Shown: positions 26,080 through 35,874, numbered from the stretch's first letter. The stretch: 64,000 nt of DNA from JANWVO01 sp964458495 (GCA_964458495.1 CAYWJB010000007.1:1-64000); one strand, 5' to 3'. Notes: a model not told the origin generated them from the letters alone. Numbers and translations are program-made.

Positions 26080-26098
26080 GGGCCCGCAAGGCGGGCCC
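26080..26098 (-). repeat. Hairpin in the 5' leader of the kinase-like gene
   Basis: GGGCCCGC-AAG-GCGGGCCC, a perfect 8-bp inverted repeat with a 3-base loop, ends five bases before the minus-strand ATG at 26074. If transcribed it would hide the ribosome loading site; as DNA it could be an operator between the two divergent genes. Confidence 0.5.
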
Positions 26099-26127
26099 AA
26101 GCCCATGATAGCGTAGGGGGAGCTTCC

Positions 26128-27813
<1,686 letters not shown>

Positions 27814-27901
27814 GCCGCCCGGTCCGGCGTCCGGGAGTTCGTGTCCGGGATCCGCGGCTGAGTCTGCCGGCTGAGACAGTTCCATCCCACTCCCACCCGG
27901 C

Positions 27902-28228
27902 TCACGCGCGAAGGATCTTCTCCATGGGTCGGCCTTTGGCGAGCTCGTCGATCAGCTTGTCCAGGCAGCGGATGTCCCGCATCAACGGGTCTTCGATCTC
28001 CTCGACGCGGATGCCGCAGATGACACCGCGGACCTGCATGCGGTTGGGATGCATGGCCGGCGCCTGTGCGAAAAACGTCCGGAAGTCCACCCCGGCGTCG
28101 ATCTGCCGCTGCAACTGTTCCCGGCTGTAGCCGGTGAGCCAGCAGAGGATCTGATCCACTTCCGCCTTGGTGCGGCCTTTGCGCTCGGCCTTGGTCACAT
28201 AGTGAGGATAGACGCTTGAGAATTTCAT
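27902..28228 (-). CDS. DUF2200 family protein
   Basis: 108-residue DUF2200 protein of unknown function. It begins MKFSSVYPHYVTKAERKGRTK and continues with VDQILCWLTGYSREQLQRQIDAG and a C-terminal basic tail, all matching my memory of this small conserved family, including the I-C-G-I-R-V-E-E-I-E-D-P-L-M segment that follows. A GTG 24 bases upstream is an alternative start. Single gene, convergent to the FAD oxidoreductase across 88 bases. Confidence 0.85.
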   Translation of the reverse strand: MKFSSVYPHYVTKAERKGRTKAEVDQILCWLTGYSREQLQRQIDAGVDFRTFFAQAPAMHPNRMQVRGVICGIRVEEIEDPLMRDIRCLDKLIDELAKGRPMEKILRA

Positions 28229-28425
28229 CCTGAAAATGCGGTGTTCCTGCACTGATCCTGCTCCTGTTCCGGGGCGGCGATTTCCGGCGAGAGTCCTCGC
28301 GCCGGCGGAAGGGCAGCATGCATTGTGCGTCCTTCGGCCCGCGCTGCGCGACCATTATGCCGGATCCGGCGGCGCGGCCGCCAACTCTGCCGCGCCTGCG
28401 CACCATCCGGGCCCCGGCTGCGCTG

Positions 28426-28431
28426 TAGAGT
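28426..28431 (+). promoter_or_regulatory. -10 box for the degenerate serine hydrolase gene
   Basis: TAGAGT, 13 bases before the ATG at 28445; predicted leader about seven bases. Confidence 0.35.
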
Positions 28432-28444
28432 GAAAGCCGGCGCC

Positions 28445-29752
28445 ATGTCATCCCGTGGACGTTCTCCCTGGCTTCTTGTCCTGCTCGCGCCGCTCCTGTT
28501 GGCGGCGGTGGTGGCGTCGATCTGGGTATACGTGAGCCTGACTGAAAAGCCGCTCTACGATGCGGCGGACCGCGTTCCCTCCGTCACGCCGGCGGCCCAC
28601 GAACACGCCGGAGCGGTGGCCCTCGCGCGTCAGGCGGTGCGGGAAAGCGTCGCGGAACAGAACCTGCCGGGAGTTTCGGTGGCCGTGGGCGTGCGCGGCG
28701 AGATCGTCTGGGCGGAAGGCTTTGGATACGCGAACCTCTGGAGGGGCGAGCGCGCGTCTCCAGAGCACCGGTTCCGCATCGGCACGGCATCCACTCTGCT
28801 GGCTTCCGTGGCTGCAGGTTTGCTGATCGAACAGGGAAGGCTGCGGATCGACGAAGAGATCCAGCACTATGTGCCCTGGTTTCCCCGCAAACAGTGGCCC
28901 ATCACCGTGCGTGCATTGATGGGCCATACGGCAGGCTTGGCCGACGACGGGCTGCCGCGGCGCGAACACTGCACGAGCGCCGCTGAGGCGTTGCAACGGA
29001 TCGGGGATCCGCGCCAGGTCTCGCAGCCCGGGAGCGGATTCCGGCCGTCGCTTGCGGGCTGGATGCTCGTGAGCGCCGCCATGGAAGCGGCGGCGGGCCA
29101 GCCGTTCCCGGATCTGATCCGGGAGCTGGTTCTGGATCCTCTTCAGATGCGCGCCACGATTGTCGATCCCGGGCCGGACCCGGCGCTGATCGAGGGCGAG
29201 GATCCGCCTCCGGCCATTCTCTTCCGGGAGCTGATCAGCGACCCCGAAGCGGAGCTTCATAACAGCGCCGGCCGCGCGGCGCAGGCTGCCGAAAAGCTGG
29301 CCGCCTGCTATGCGCCGCGCTTCCGCAAGAATCCCCGGCATGGCCGGCACATGATGCGCCTGATGGATTGCTCATGCCTCATGGGGGCGGGCGCGTACTG
29401 GTCGACGCCCTCGGATCTGGTACGGCTTGCGATGGCCGTCATCGGAGGCCGGCTGTTGCGGGCAGAGACCGTGGATTTGCTGTCGATGCCGCAGTGCCTG
29501 TCCACGGGCGAGCTGATCGACGACGGGCTTGGCTGGCAGACGTGGAGCGTGCCCCTGGCAGGGAAGCCGGTCCGGGCCATCGGCCTCGACGGCGTGCTTG
29601 CCGGTGCGCCGCTGGCTACCGTGATTGCGTTCCCCGATCCAGGGCTCGCCGTGGCGGTTGCCGCAAACATCCTCCACGCAGACACGCATTCCATCGCAGT
29701 GAAGGTGGCGCAGGCCTTCGCGGATCATGCCGCCGGCGGGCAAGGGAAGTGA
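28445..29752 (+). CDS. Beta-lactamase-fold (class C-like) protein, catalytic motifs lost
   Basis: 435 residues: an N-terminal membrane anchor (about 8-31) and a beta-lactamase/D-Ala-D-Ala-carboxypeptidase-like domain. The scaffold is clear: NLPGVSVAVGVRGEIVWAEGFGYAN, FRIG at 110-113, IEQGRLRIDEEIQHYVPWFP, and LMGHTAGLADDG near 158-169. But the S-x-x-K site reads T-A-S-T (114-117), so both the nucleophile Ser and general-base Lys are replaced, and the Y-x-N region (PGSGFRPSLAGWML) lacks Tyr and Asn. The final H/K-x-G area (GLDGVLAG) is also weak. It therefore looks like a non-catalytic paralogue, perhaps binding peptidoglycan or peptides. Confidence 0.8.
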   Translation: MSSRGRSPWLLVLLAPLLLAAVVASIWVYVSLTEKPLYDAADRVPSVTPAAHEHAGAVALARQAVRESVAEQNLPGVSVAVGVRGEIVWAEGFGYANLWRGERASPEHRFRIGTASTLLASVAAGLLIEQGRLRIDEEIQHYVPWFPRKQWPITVRALMGHTAGLADDGLPRREHCTSAAEALQRIGDPRQVSQPGSGFRPSLAGWMLVSAAMEAAAGQPFPDLIRELVLDPLQMRATIVDPGPDPALIEGEDPPPAILFRELISDPEAELHNSAGRAAQAAEKLAACYAPRFRKNPRHGRHMMRLMDCSCLMGAGAYWSTPSDLVRLAMAVIGGRLLRAETVDLLSMPQCLSTGELIDDGLGWQTWSVPLAGKPVRAIGLDGVLAGAPLATVIAFPDPGLAVAVAANILHADTHSIAVKVAQAFADHAAGGQGK

Positions 29753-29775
29753 AACCGGCGGGCGGCGGCAAGCCG

Positions 29776-30426
29776 TCAGCGCCCGCGTTCGAGCACGGCG
29801 GGCAGTTCCGTCATGGAGTGGATCAGAAAATCCGGAGGCACGTCCTTCAGCGTCTCCGGGCTGATGCCGTAGGTGACGCCGACGCTGCGGACGCCTGCAT
29901 TGCGGGCGGTCAGCACATCGGTGGCCGAATCGCCCACCATCCACGTCTCCCGGGTCCGCGCGCCGGCTTCCGCCATCAACGTGCGGATGCCGACCGGGTC
30001 GGGCTTCTTCTGCTCGAAGCTGTTGCCGCCGTAGATCTGAAAGAAATAATGCGCGATGCCGAGCCCGGCGCACATGTCGCGCGAGAAACGCTGCGGCTTG
30101 TTGGTGAGCACAGCCATGCGGTGGCCGCGCTGAAGGAGTGTCTCCAGCGCTTCGACGACGCCCGGATAGGGACGCGTGTGGTCGAGCATGTGCTCGCGGT
30201 AATAGCTCAGAAAGAAGCCGAGCGCCTCTTCGATCTGCTGTTCCGTGGCGTCAGGCCCCATGGCGCGGCGGATCAATACGGGCGCGCCGTTGCCTACATA
30301 GGACGCCACGACGCTGTGCTCGAGCGGCGGCAGCCCCATATAGGCGCGCGCGGCGTTGACCGAGTTGCACAGGTCGTCGACGGAATCCACCAGCGTGCCG
30401 TCGAGGTCGAAGATCACCAGCGCCAT
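29776..30426 (-). CDS. gph: Phosphoglycolate phosphatase-like HAD hydrolase
   Basis: HAD-superfamily phosphatase, 216 residues. FDLDGTLVDS (about 6-15) is the nucleophile motif I, VLTNKPQRFSRD near 110 motif II, KKPDP near 150 motif III lysine, and WMVGDSATDVLTARNAG near 168 motif IV. The small helical cap and length fit phosphoglycolate phosphatase, which removes phosphate from 2-phosphoglycolate, although other small phosphoesters are possible. The ATG at 30426 is chosen because the family begins just before motif I. A TACACT box sits 12 bases upstream. It is convergent to the serine-hydrolase-like gene. Confidence 0.88.
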   Translation of the reverse strand: MALVIFDLDGTLVDSVDDLCNSVNAARAYMGLPPLEHSVVASYVGNGAPVLIRRAMGPDATEQQIEEALGFFLSYYREHMLDHTRPYPGVVEALETLLQRGHRMAVLTNKPQRFSRDMCAGLGIAHYFFQIYGGNSFEQKKPDPVGIRTLMAEAGARTRETWMVGDSATDVLTARNAGVRSVGVTYGISPETLKDVPPDFLIHSMTELPAVLERGR

Positions 30427-30438
30427 CTGCCTGACTCC

Positions 30439-30444
30439 AGTGTA
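30439..30444 (-). promoter_or_regulatory. -10 box for gph
   Basis: TACACT on the minus strand, 12 bases from the ATG; predicted leader about six bases. Confidence 0.4.
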
Positions 30445-30510
30445 GCCAGAGCAGGGGCTGCGCCTCTCGCGCCGGATCGGACGCCAGAACACGCGGCTGT
30501 CGGCGACCAG

Positions 30511-30870
30511 CTACTCGTCATCCTCCGTTTCGCCGTCCGGCGTGTCTTCTTGCGGCCAGATGTGGATGGCGACGATCTCGTCGCGGCACTCGCGCAGCAG
30601 GTACAGGAGATATTGAGCCGCCAACAGGGCGGGGCAGCCGTTGCCCCGATTCACGATGCGCCCCAGCAGCGTTCTGGTGGCGGCGTGCCACTCCAGGTTC
30701 AACGCGCCCTGAATGCGGCCCGCGCCGCGGATCTTGGCCCAACCGCGGTTGCGTCCCTTCTTCTTCTCTGTGCTCACCCTGAGCTTGTAGGCTGCCAGGC
30801 GCGAGTCGTTGACGATCCTGTCGCGCAGCGACTCGTTCTGATTGCTGATGACCTGAATGACAGTTTGCAT
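30511..30870 (-). CDS. Small hypothetical protein
   Basis: About 119 residues, not recognised. It has a basic middle (RVSTEKKKGRNRGWAKIRGAGRIQGALNLEW), one hydrophobic helix-like stretch (GCPALLAAQYLLYLLREC) and a strongly acidic tail (EDTPDGETEDDE). The mixed composition is more protein-like than the surrounding chance frames, and the start MQTVIQVISNQNESLRDRIV reads as a normal strand-loop-helix, but no ribosome binding site is obvious. An alternative start lies 45 bases upstream. The following 225 bases to the ferredoxin gene show no gene. Confidence 0.45.
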   Translation of the reverse strand: MQTVIQVISNQNESLRDRIVNDSRLAAYKLRVSTEKKKGRNRGWAKIRGAGRIQGALNLEWHAATRTLLGRIVNRGNGCPALLAAQYLLYLLRECRDEIVAIHIWPQEDTPDGETEDDE

Positions 30871-31095
30871 GGGTTCGGGAAAACGGCTGCCCGGCGGCGC
30901 CGCACGATCTTTCATCGGCGGCGATGCGGTTCCGCGTTAGCGTGGGCGGCAGCCGCCGGCGGAACTTTCTTCCGCGGATGCCCTGCATGGCACGAGCCAC
31001 GGCTCAGCTGTGGGCGTCTCACAACGGAGCATGAACCATGCTCATTCCCGCCCGTGTGCGCGGGGAAGACCGCAGGCTGGCTCCGGTATCGCGGT

Positions 31096-31404
31096 TCAGT
31101 TCGCCGCCGGGGCGCCGGCCTGTTGCGGCTCGCGTTGCGCCTCGGCGATCAGCCGCCGCAGCGTTGCCTTGAATTCGTCCATCGGCGGGAACCGGATCGC
31201 CTCCGACGGGCAGATCTTCGCGCACGCGTCGCAGCCCACCACGCAGTTGCACGGCCGCGCCACCACGGGCACGCCCAGCGCATCGTCCCAGTCGAAAACG
31301 TTGTTCTTGCAGAACTGGATGCATTCCTGGTCGTGAATGCAGCGGTCGGCGTCGACCACCGGATACCAAGGGATCTTTTCGCGCGGCACCTTCAGGTTGG
31401 CCAT
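31096..31404 (-). CDS. 4Fe-4S ferredoxin-like protein
   Basis: 102-residue iron-sulfur protein. Two Cys groups are visible: C-x5-C-x3-C in CIHDQECIQFCKNNVF near residues 22-37 and C-x-C-x4-C-x2-C-x3-CP in CNCVVGCDACAKICPSEAI near 52-70, enough for two clusters of 4Fe-4S or 3Fe-4S type. An acidic FDWDDALGVPV insert separates them. It is the last gene of a minus-strand operon headed by the ACR3 permease, 10 bases after the Cys-rich gene, so it probably delivers electrons to a redox step linked to metalloid handling. Partner oxidoreductase is not seen here. Confidence 0.85.
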   Translation of the reverse strand: MANLKVPREKIPWYPVVDADRCIHDQECIQFCKNNVFDWDDALGVPVVARPCNCVVGCDACAKICPSEAIRFPPMDEFKATLRRLIAEAQREPQQAGAPAAN

Positions 31405-31414
31405 GCGCGCCTCC

Positions 31415-31717
31415 CTACTTCTGCTTCTCCGCAGGCAACTGCGAGCATTCGCAGGCGCCCATCAGGTCTTCCGGTGTCAGTTCCTTCTCCGACTCCCGCT
31501 GGAGCAGCTGTTCCACCTTCTCGCGGATCCTTTGCACAACGCCTGCATTGTCCGTTATGCGGATGTCGACGGGCACGAAGCGCTCTGGCGGGAACCCGGT
31601 CTGGCGCATGAGCCGCCGGAACAGCTTGTCCTGCGCCTCGGGCGCGCAGGCGCGGATGCTGGGGCAGGTTCCGAATTTCCGGCTGCGACGGATGCAGCCG
31701 GATTCCTCATCCGGCAT
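31415..31717 (-). CDS. Small Cys-rich protein of ACR3-Usp-ferredoxin operon
   Basis: About 100 residues, no family recognised. Five cysteines: one in the first residues (EESGC), two in FGTCPSIRAC and two in the C-terminal GACEC, with a predicted helical middle (DAQDKLFRRLMRQTGF-like and VVQRIREKVEQLLQRES). The pattern suggests a metal- or cluster-binding protein, or one using a thiol pair. It starts 16 bases after the Usp gene and ends 10 bases before the ferredoxin gene, so it is translated from the same mRNA. The ATG at 31717 is chosen because the next upstream one overlaps the Usp gene. Confidence 0.7.
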   Translation of the reverse strand: MPDEESGCIRRSRKFGTCPSIRACAPEAQDKLFRRLMRQTGFPPERFVPVDIRITDNAGVVQRIREKVEQLLQRESEKELTPEDLMGACECSQLPAEKQK

Positions 31718-31733
31718 TGCGGAATCGCGGCGA

Positions 31734-32606
31734 TCAACGCAACGCCGGCACGAAGAGCACGGGCAGCGGAGCGAGCCGCGCCGCATGGCTGGCCACGCTG
31801 CCGAGGAAGACTTCGGTGAAGTAGCCGCGCCCCTGCGCGCCCATCAGGATCAGCGAGCAGTCGCCCTGACGGGCGCGGTTCAGGATCTCTTCAGATGGCA
31901 GGTCGTATGCGATCTCCGTGCCGACTTCCGCCGCGCCGCACTGCTCGAGCCGCGCCTTCATGCCCGCCAGCCGCTCTTCGTCGATCCGGTTGAACTCTTC
32001 CAGCCGGTGCCGGAGGTGTTTCTCGATCTTCGTGCGGTCCTGCACATGGAGCAGCACAGCCTGCGATTTCGCCTCCCGCGCGATGTGCTCGAGAGAAAGG
32101 AAGGCGTGAGCGGCGTTGTCGGAGAAATCCGTGGGGAAGAGAACCTTGCGGAAGAGCCCCTCGCAGGCGGCGCGGCACCGCGCCCCGCCCTCCTCTTCAA
32201 GGATCTGGACGCGGATCAACAGCAGCGGCAGCTCGAGGCTGTGCAGCAGATCGGAAGCCGTGGCCCCGAGCAGCCTTTCCCGCGCCAGCGAGGCGCCGTG
32301 CGAGCCGGCGACGATGAGATTCGTGCCGCGCTCGCGCGCAATGCGGCCGAGCTCCGGCACCGGCAGGCCCTGCGGCGTTTCCACGTCCACCTCGAAGCCC
32401 GCCTCGCGCAGCAACGCGGCCTGCCTCTCCAGCTCCGGCAGCAGGTGGCTCCGGAGCGACTCATACAATCCGCCCACTTCGCGCACGTGAAACACGTGCA
32501 CCAGCGTGACGCGCCGGCTCCCCACATGGCACAGCCCGCGTACGCAGCCGGCGACAGCACGGCCCGCTTCGGAGCCGTCCGAGGCCAGGACGATCCTCGA
32601 AAACAT
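31734..32606 (-). CDS. Tandem universal stress protein (UspA) domains
   Basis: 290 residues forming two Usp domains. Domain 1 starts FSRIVLASDGSEAGRAV and ends with the ATP-binding-like LIVAGSHGASLARERLLGATASDLL near 108-132 (the G-x2-G-x9-G-S/T class). Domain 2 starts LFRKVLFPTDFSDNAAHAFL near 160 and ends LILMGAQGRGYFTEVFLGSVASHAARL near 255. Tandem Usps bind ATP and act in stress survival. It lies between the ACR3 permease gene (13 bases upstream) and a Cys-rich small gene, so it is part of a four-gene operon, an unusual company for Usp. Confidence 0.92.
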   Translation of the reverse strand: MFSRIVLASDGSEAGRAVAGCVRGLCHVGSRRVTLVHVFHVREVGGLYESLRSHLLPELERQAALLREAGFEVDVETPQGLPVPELGRIARERGTNLIVAGSHGASLARERLLGATASDLLHSLELPLLLIRVQILEEEGGARCRAACEGLFRKVLFPTDFSDNAAHAFLSLEHIAREAKSQAVLLHVQDRTKIEKHLRHRLEEFNRIDEERLAGMKARLEQCGAAEVGTEIAYDLPSEEILNRARQGDCSLILMGAQGRGYFTEVFLGSVASHAARLAPLPVLFVPALR

Positions 32607-32619
32607 GGCCAGGCCCTCC

Positions 32620-33702
32620 TTAGCTTGCCGTGCGCGTGTCCGCAAACCAGTGGCGCGTGCGCACGCACACGGCGCACACAGACAGCATCACGGGCACTTC
32701 GATCAGCACGCCGACCACAGTGGCCAGCGCAGCGCCGGACTCGGGCCCGAACAGAGCAATCGCGGTGGCGACAGCGAGTTCAAAGAAGTTGCTGGCGCCG
32801 ATCAGCGCCCCCGGCGCCGCCACCTCGTAGTTGACCTTCAGCAGCCGCATCAGCCCGTAGGTCAACGAGGAGTTGAAGTAGACCTGGATCAGGATGGGCA
32901 CGGCGATCAGCACCACGTGCAGAAACTTGCCCGTGATGTTGTCCGACTGGAAGGCGAAGATCAGCACCAGCGTCGCCAGCAGCGCCGTCATGCTCACCGG
33001 CGCGAAGCGCGGCAGCAGCTCCTGCTCGAACCACGCCGCCCCATGGCGGCGGATCAGCCACCTCCGCAACAGCACGCCGGCGGTGAGCGGGATCACGATG
33101 AAGACCACCACCGAGTAAAGCAGCACCTGGAACGGCACATGGAGGCTGGACGCGCCGCTGACCAGAAACCGGACGATCGGCGCGAAAAGCACCAGCATGA
33201 TGAGGTCATTCACCGACACCTGCACCAGCGTGTACGCCGGGTCGCCGTCGCTCAGGTAGCTCCACACGAACACCATCGCCGTGCACGGAGCGGCGGCGAG
33301 GATGATGCAGCCGGCGATGTACTGGTCGGCGTCTGCAGTCGAGATCAGTGGCGCGAAGACGATCCGGAAGAAGAACCAGGCAAACAGCGCCATCGAGAAG
33401 GGCTTCACCAGCCAGTTGACCAACAGCGTCACCAGCAGCCCGCGCGGGCGCCGCCCCACGTTGCGGATGGCGGCGAAATCCACTTTCATCATCATCGGGA
33501 TGATCATCAGCCAGATCAGCACGGCGATGGGCGCGTTGATCTGGCTCCCCGCGCCGAACTCCAGGCTGCGGAGCACCCCCATGGCGCCAGGCGCAAGCTT
33601 GCCGATGAGCACGCCCGCCACCATGCAGACAGCTACCCAAAGACTGAGGTAGCGCTCAAACGCGCCGAGGCGCTTCTTCGGAGCCGCCTGGTATTGCATC
33701 AT
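32620..33702 (-). CDS. acr3: ACR3-family arsenite efflux permease
   Basis: Arsenite permease of the ACR3/BASS family, 360 residues with ten predicted membrane helices. ACR3 exports arsenite, and sometimes antimonite, driven by the membrane potential or proton gradient. The AAAPCTAMVFVWSYLS segment holds the conserved Cys of helix 4 required in characterised ACR3 proteins, and PIAVLIWLMIIPMMMKVDF, VNDLIMLVLFAPIV and GASNFFELAVATAIALFG are family signatures. The ATG at 33702 is preceded by GGGAGAGAAG. It heads a four-gene minus-strand operon (Usp, Cys-rich protein, ferredoxin). No arsR, arsC or arsM is seen in the window. Confidence 0.92.
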   Translation of the reverse strand: MMQYQAAPKKRLGAFERYLSLWVAVCMVAGVLIGKLAPGAMGVLRSLEFGAGSQINAPIAVLIWLMIIPMMMKVDFAAIRNVGRRPRGLLVTLLVNWLVKPFSMALFAWFFFRIVFAPLISTADADQYIAGCIILAAAPCTAMVFVWSYLSDGDPAYTLVQVSVNDLIMLVLFAPIVRFLVSGASSLHVPFQVLLYSVVVFIVIPLTAGVLLRRWLIRRHGAAWFEQELLPRFAPVSMTALLATLVLIFAFQSDNITGKFLHVVLIAVPILIQVYFNSSLTYGLMRLLKVNYEVAAPGALIGASNFFELAVATAIALFGPESGAALATVVGVLIEVPVMLSVCAVCVRTRHWFADTRTAS

Positions 33703-33790
33703 TCTTCTCTCCCTGTGCCAAGGCCTCCTGCGGCCGCGACACGGCAAATCAGCGGGCGCGTGACCGGTGCCAGTGGCGCCTCAGTTTTCG

Positions 33791-33820
33791 AGTTTACCAG
33801 AAAGATGGAAATACTGTCAG
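33791..33820 (-). promoter_or_regulatory. Promoter of the ACR3 operon
   Basis: On the minus strand CTGACA (33815-33820), 18 bases, then TAAACT (33791-33796) preceded by TGG, an extended -10. Predicted initiation near 33784 gives a leader of about 82 bases, longer than its neighbours, containing GGCGC/GCGCC arms. It is the strongest consensus promoter in the window. The rest of the 33703-34009 gap holds no gene. Confidence 0.6.
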
Positions 33821-34009
33821 GGGCTGAGGCTGCTTGGCTGGAGTGCGGCTTGCGCGGCATTTCAGGCTGGACCCGGCGCCCGGAGCGCGCATCTCCATGC
33901 CTTGGATGGACAAGCACGGGCGCGGCACCCCGTCAGGCGCGTGATCTGCGGCTCCCGGCAGGCGTAAAAGCAGCGCCTCAACCGCCGTCCCGGACCAGCG
34001 GGGCGCCGC

Positions 34010-34747
34010 TCAACCGGTGATCGCCGCGAAACCCGCCTTGCCGAGCACGTACACAAGCCACGGCACGAGCACGCCCCACAGCGAGCGGCCGAAGGGCAGC
34101 TTGCGCGCTCCACAGAACGCCGTGAAGCCGGTCGCGATGAGAACGATGGTCCAGATCGTGAAAAGATCGAGCGAATTGGCGAGGCTTCGCTGCCACGCGG
34201 CGGTGTCGCGGGACAGGAACGAGCCGATGCTCAAGCCCCCGGCGGATTCGAAGTCGAATTCCTCGGGCGGCTTGAGATACAGAAGAGCATAGAACATGAT
34301 GTTGGCCACGATGGCAGGCGGCAGGCTGGCGTAAACGGTGATGTTGAGCGCCTCCCTGTATTTCACGTCCGTGTCCAGCAGGAAACGGTAGCTGAACAAC
34401 AGCGCTCCCGCCGCGATCAGCATGCTGCCGAACACGGCGATCGGCGGAAGGACGCGGAAGGCGATGGGCATGAACTTGCGCTGCGACTCATAGACCTGCG
34501 CGCGCTGTTCGGCGCTCATCTCCTGCACCTGCCGGCTCTGTTCCAGCGCCTTCTCGATCATCAGGTCGTAGCCCACTCGCGCGACCATCGCGGAAACAGA
34601 GACCACGCTTAGCAGGATCAGGATGGCGACTGCCAGCCACCAGCGCCCGTGGCGGGCGATGTCAGGGAACACGCGGGACGGTTCGGTGAAAACACCGGAG
34701 ATGCGCTGCATCTCGGACAGCGGTTCGGACGAGTTTGGCTGGGTCAT
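34010..34747 (-). CDS. Yip1-family membrane protein
   Basis: 245-residue Yip1 domain protein with five predicted helices (around 38-56, 97-120, 138-156, 195-212, 222-240). The N-terminal RISGVFTEPSRVFPDIARHGRWW is the typical bacterial YIP1 opening before helix 1. Function is unknown in bacteria. A GAGGAG lies just upstream of the ATG, and a TATGGT box 11 bases before it is a possible -10. Divergent from the URO-D-like gene. Confidence 0.8.
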   Translation of the reverse strand: MTQPNSSEPLSEMQRISGVFTEPSRVFPDIARHGRWWLAVAILILLSVVSVSAMVARVGYDLMIEKALEQSRQVQEMSAEQRAQVYESQRKFMPIAFRVLPPIAVFGSMLIAAGALLFSYRFLLDTDVKYREALNITVYASLPPAIVANIMFYALLYLKPPEEFDFESAGGLSIGSFLSRDTAAWQRSLANSLDLFTIWTIVLIATGFTAFCGARKLPFGRSLWGVLVPWLVYVLGKAGFAAITG

Positions 34748-34860
34748 GGCTCCTCATCACCATAACGCTCCGCACCGGCCGGTTGTTCAACCCTTCCGCC
34801 GAAAATCCTGCTTCGCGCCTTCCGGCGGCGGTTATGGTGGAATAGGGGCCGGAACCGGAC

Positions 34861-35832
34861 ATGAAGATCCCATTCAACCCCTCCATCTATGAACACGCTG
34901 CGCGTTGGGCGGGGTGCAGCCCGTGGGAAGCTTCGCGCGACCCGGAAAAGATGTTCCGGGGCCACCGGGACGCCTGGCTCGCCTACCGCCACACGCCTGT
35001 CGTCGTCGGGATCGACATCTACAACCTGGAAGCAGAGGCCTACGGCGCGCGCGTCGTGGCGCCGCAAGGCGAAGACTCGATCCCCGCCATCGCCGAGCCG
35101 CTGCTCGGCGCCCTCGAGGACGCCCTCGGCTTGTCCCCCTTTGACCCTGCTCGTGACGGCCGCATCTCCATGGTGATCGGCGTCGGCCAGCGGCTGCAAC
35201 GCGAGCTGCCCGAAGCGGAGGTCCGGATCCCGGTGGCAGGGCCGTTTTCGATCGCCATCAACCTGCTCGGCATCCAGCGCATGTGCGAAGCCGTGGCCGA
35301 ACGGCCTGAGGACGCGATGCGCGTCCTGATGCGCCTGGCAGAAAACCAGGCCGGCTTCATCCGCGCGGTCTGCCGCGCGGGACTCAAGATCGCCTTCTTC
35401 GAGTCCGCCGCCGCGCCGCCTCTGATCTCCCCGCGGCAGTTCCGCAACGTCGAACTGCCGGCGCTGCGGCGCGCGCTCGATCTCACGCGGGAGGTCACGG
35501 GAATGGCCTCGCCATGCATCCTCGGCGGCGACACCGTGAAGATCCTCGACGACCTGCTCTCCACCGGCACCAGCTATGTGGTCTGCAACGTGGAGACCGA
35601 CCAGCGGCGCTTCGTCGACCGCCTGTGCGCCACGCACCCGCACGTGTCGGTGCGGATCAACATGGACCCCAGAATTGTCGCGTCGGAGGACCGCGCCGCC
35701 ATCCTCGCCGAAGTGGACCGCATTCTCGACATTGCCGCCGGGCGCCCCAACTGCCTGATGGGCACCGGCTGTCTGCCGCTGGAAACGCCGCCGGACAACA
35801 TCCGGTTCATCCGCGAGTACCTCGCCAGCTGA
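34861..35832 (+). CDS. Uroporphyrinogen-decarboxylase-like (URO-D family) protein
   Basis: 323 residues of the URO-D/MtaA-like fold, TIM barrel. The order PVVVGIDIYNLEAEAYGA, VRIPVAGPFSIAINLLG, AGLKIAFFESAAAPPLISP, PCILGGDTVKILDDLLSTGTSYVVCN and CLMGTGCLPLETPPDNIRFIREYL matches this family; the late C-x-L-P-x-E-T-P segment resembles the zinc/cofactor end of methylcobamide methyltransferases. True HemE Arg/Asp residues were not recognised at the N-terminus, so a corrinoid methyltransferase or unknown role is more likely. No corrinoid protein gene is adjacent. Single-gene unit with its own possible TATGGT box. Confidence 0.82.
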   Translation: MKIPFNPSIYEHAARWAGCSPWEASRDPEKMFRGHRDAWLAYRHTPVVVGIDIYNLEAEAYGARVVAPQGEDSIPAIAEPLLGALEDALGLSPFDPARDGRISMVIGVGQRLQRELPEAEVRIPVAGPFSIAINLLGIQRMCEAVAERPEDAMRVLMRLAENQAGFIRAVCRAGLKIAFFESAAAPPLISPRQFRNVELPALRRALDLTREVTGMASPCILGGDTVKILDDLLSTGTSYVVCNVETDQRRFVDRLCATHPHVSVRINMDPRIVASEDRAAILAEVDRILDIAAGRPNCLMGTGCLPLETPPDNIRFIREYLAS

Positions 35833-35845
35833 GGCATTCGCCCGG

Positions 35846-35874
35846 TTGGCCTTCCGGCGCGCCAGCCGTAGAAT
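35846..35874 (+). promoter_or_regulatory. Promoter of the large secreted glycosidase
   Basis: TTGGCC (35846-35851), 17-base spacer, TAGAAT (35869-35874). Predicted initiation near 35881 leaves a leader of about seven bases before the ATG at 35888. Confidence 0.55.

Noticed and set aside
30958..31070. Possible small gene between the hypothetical gene and the ferredoxin
   Set aside because: No frame with start signal or protein-like composition was found.
34798..34860. TATGGT/GGAATAG strings as a promoter for the URO-D-like gene
   Set aside because: Several weak alternatives overlap and none has supporting -35 or TGn; not listed as a separate feature.
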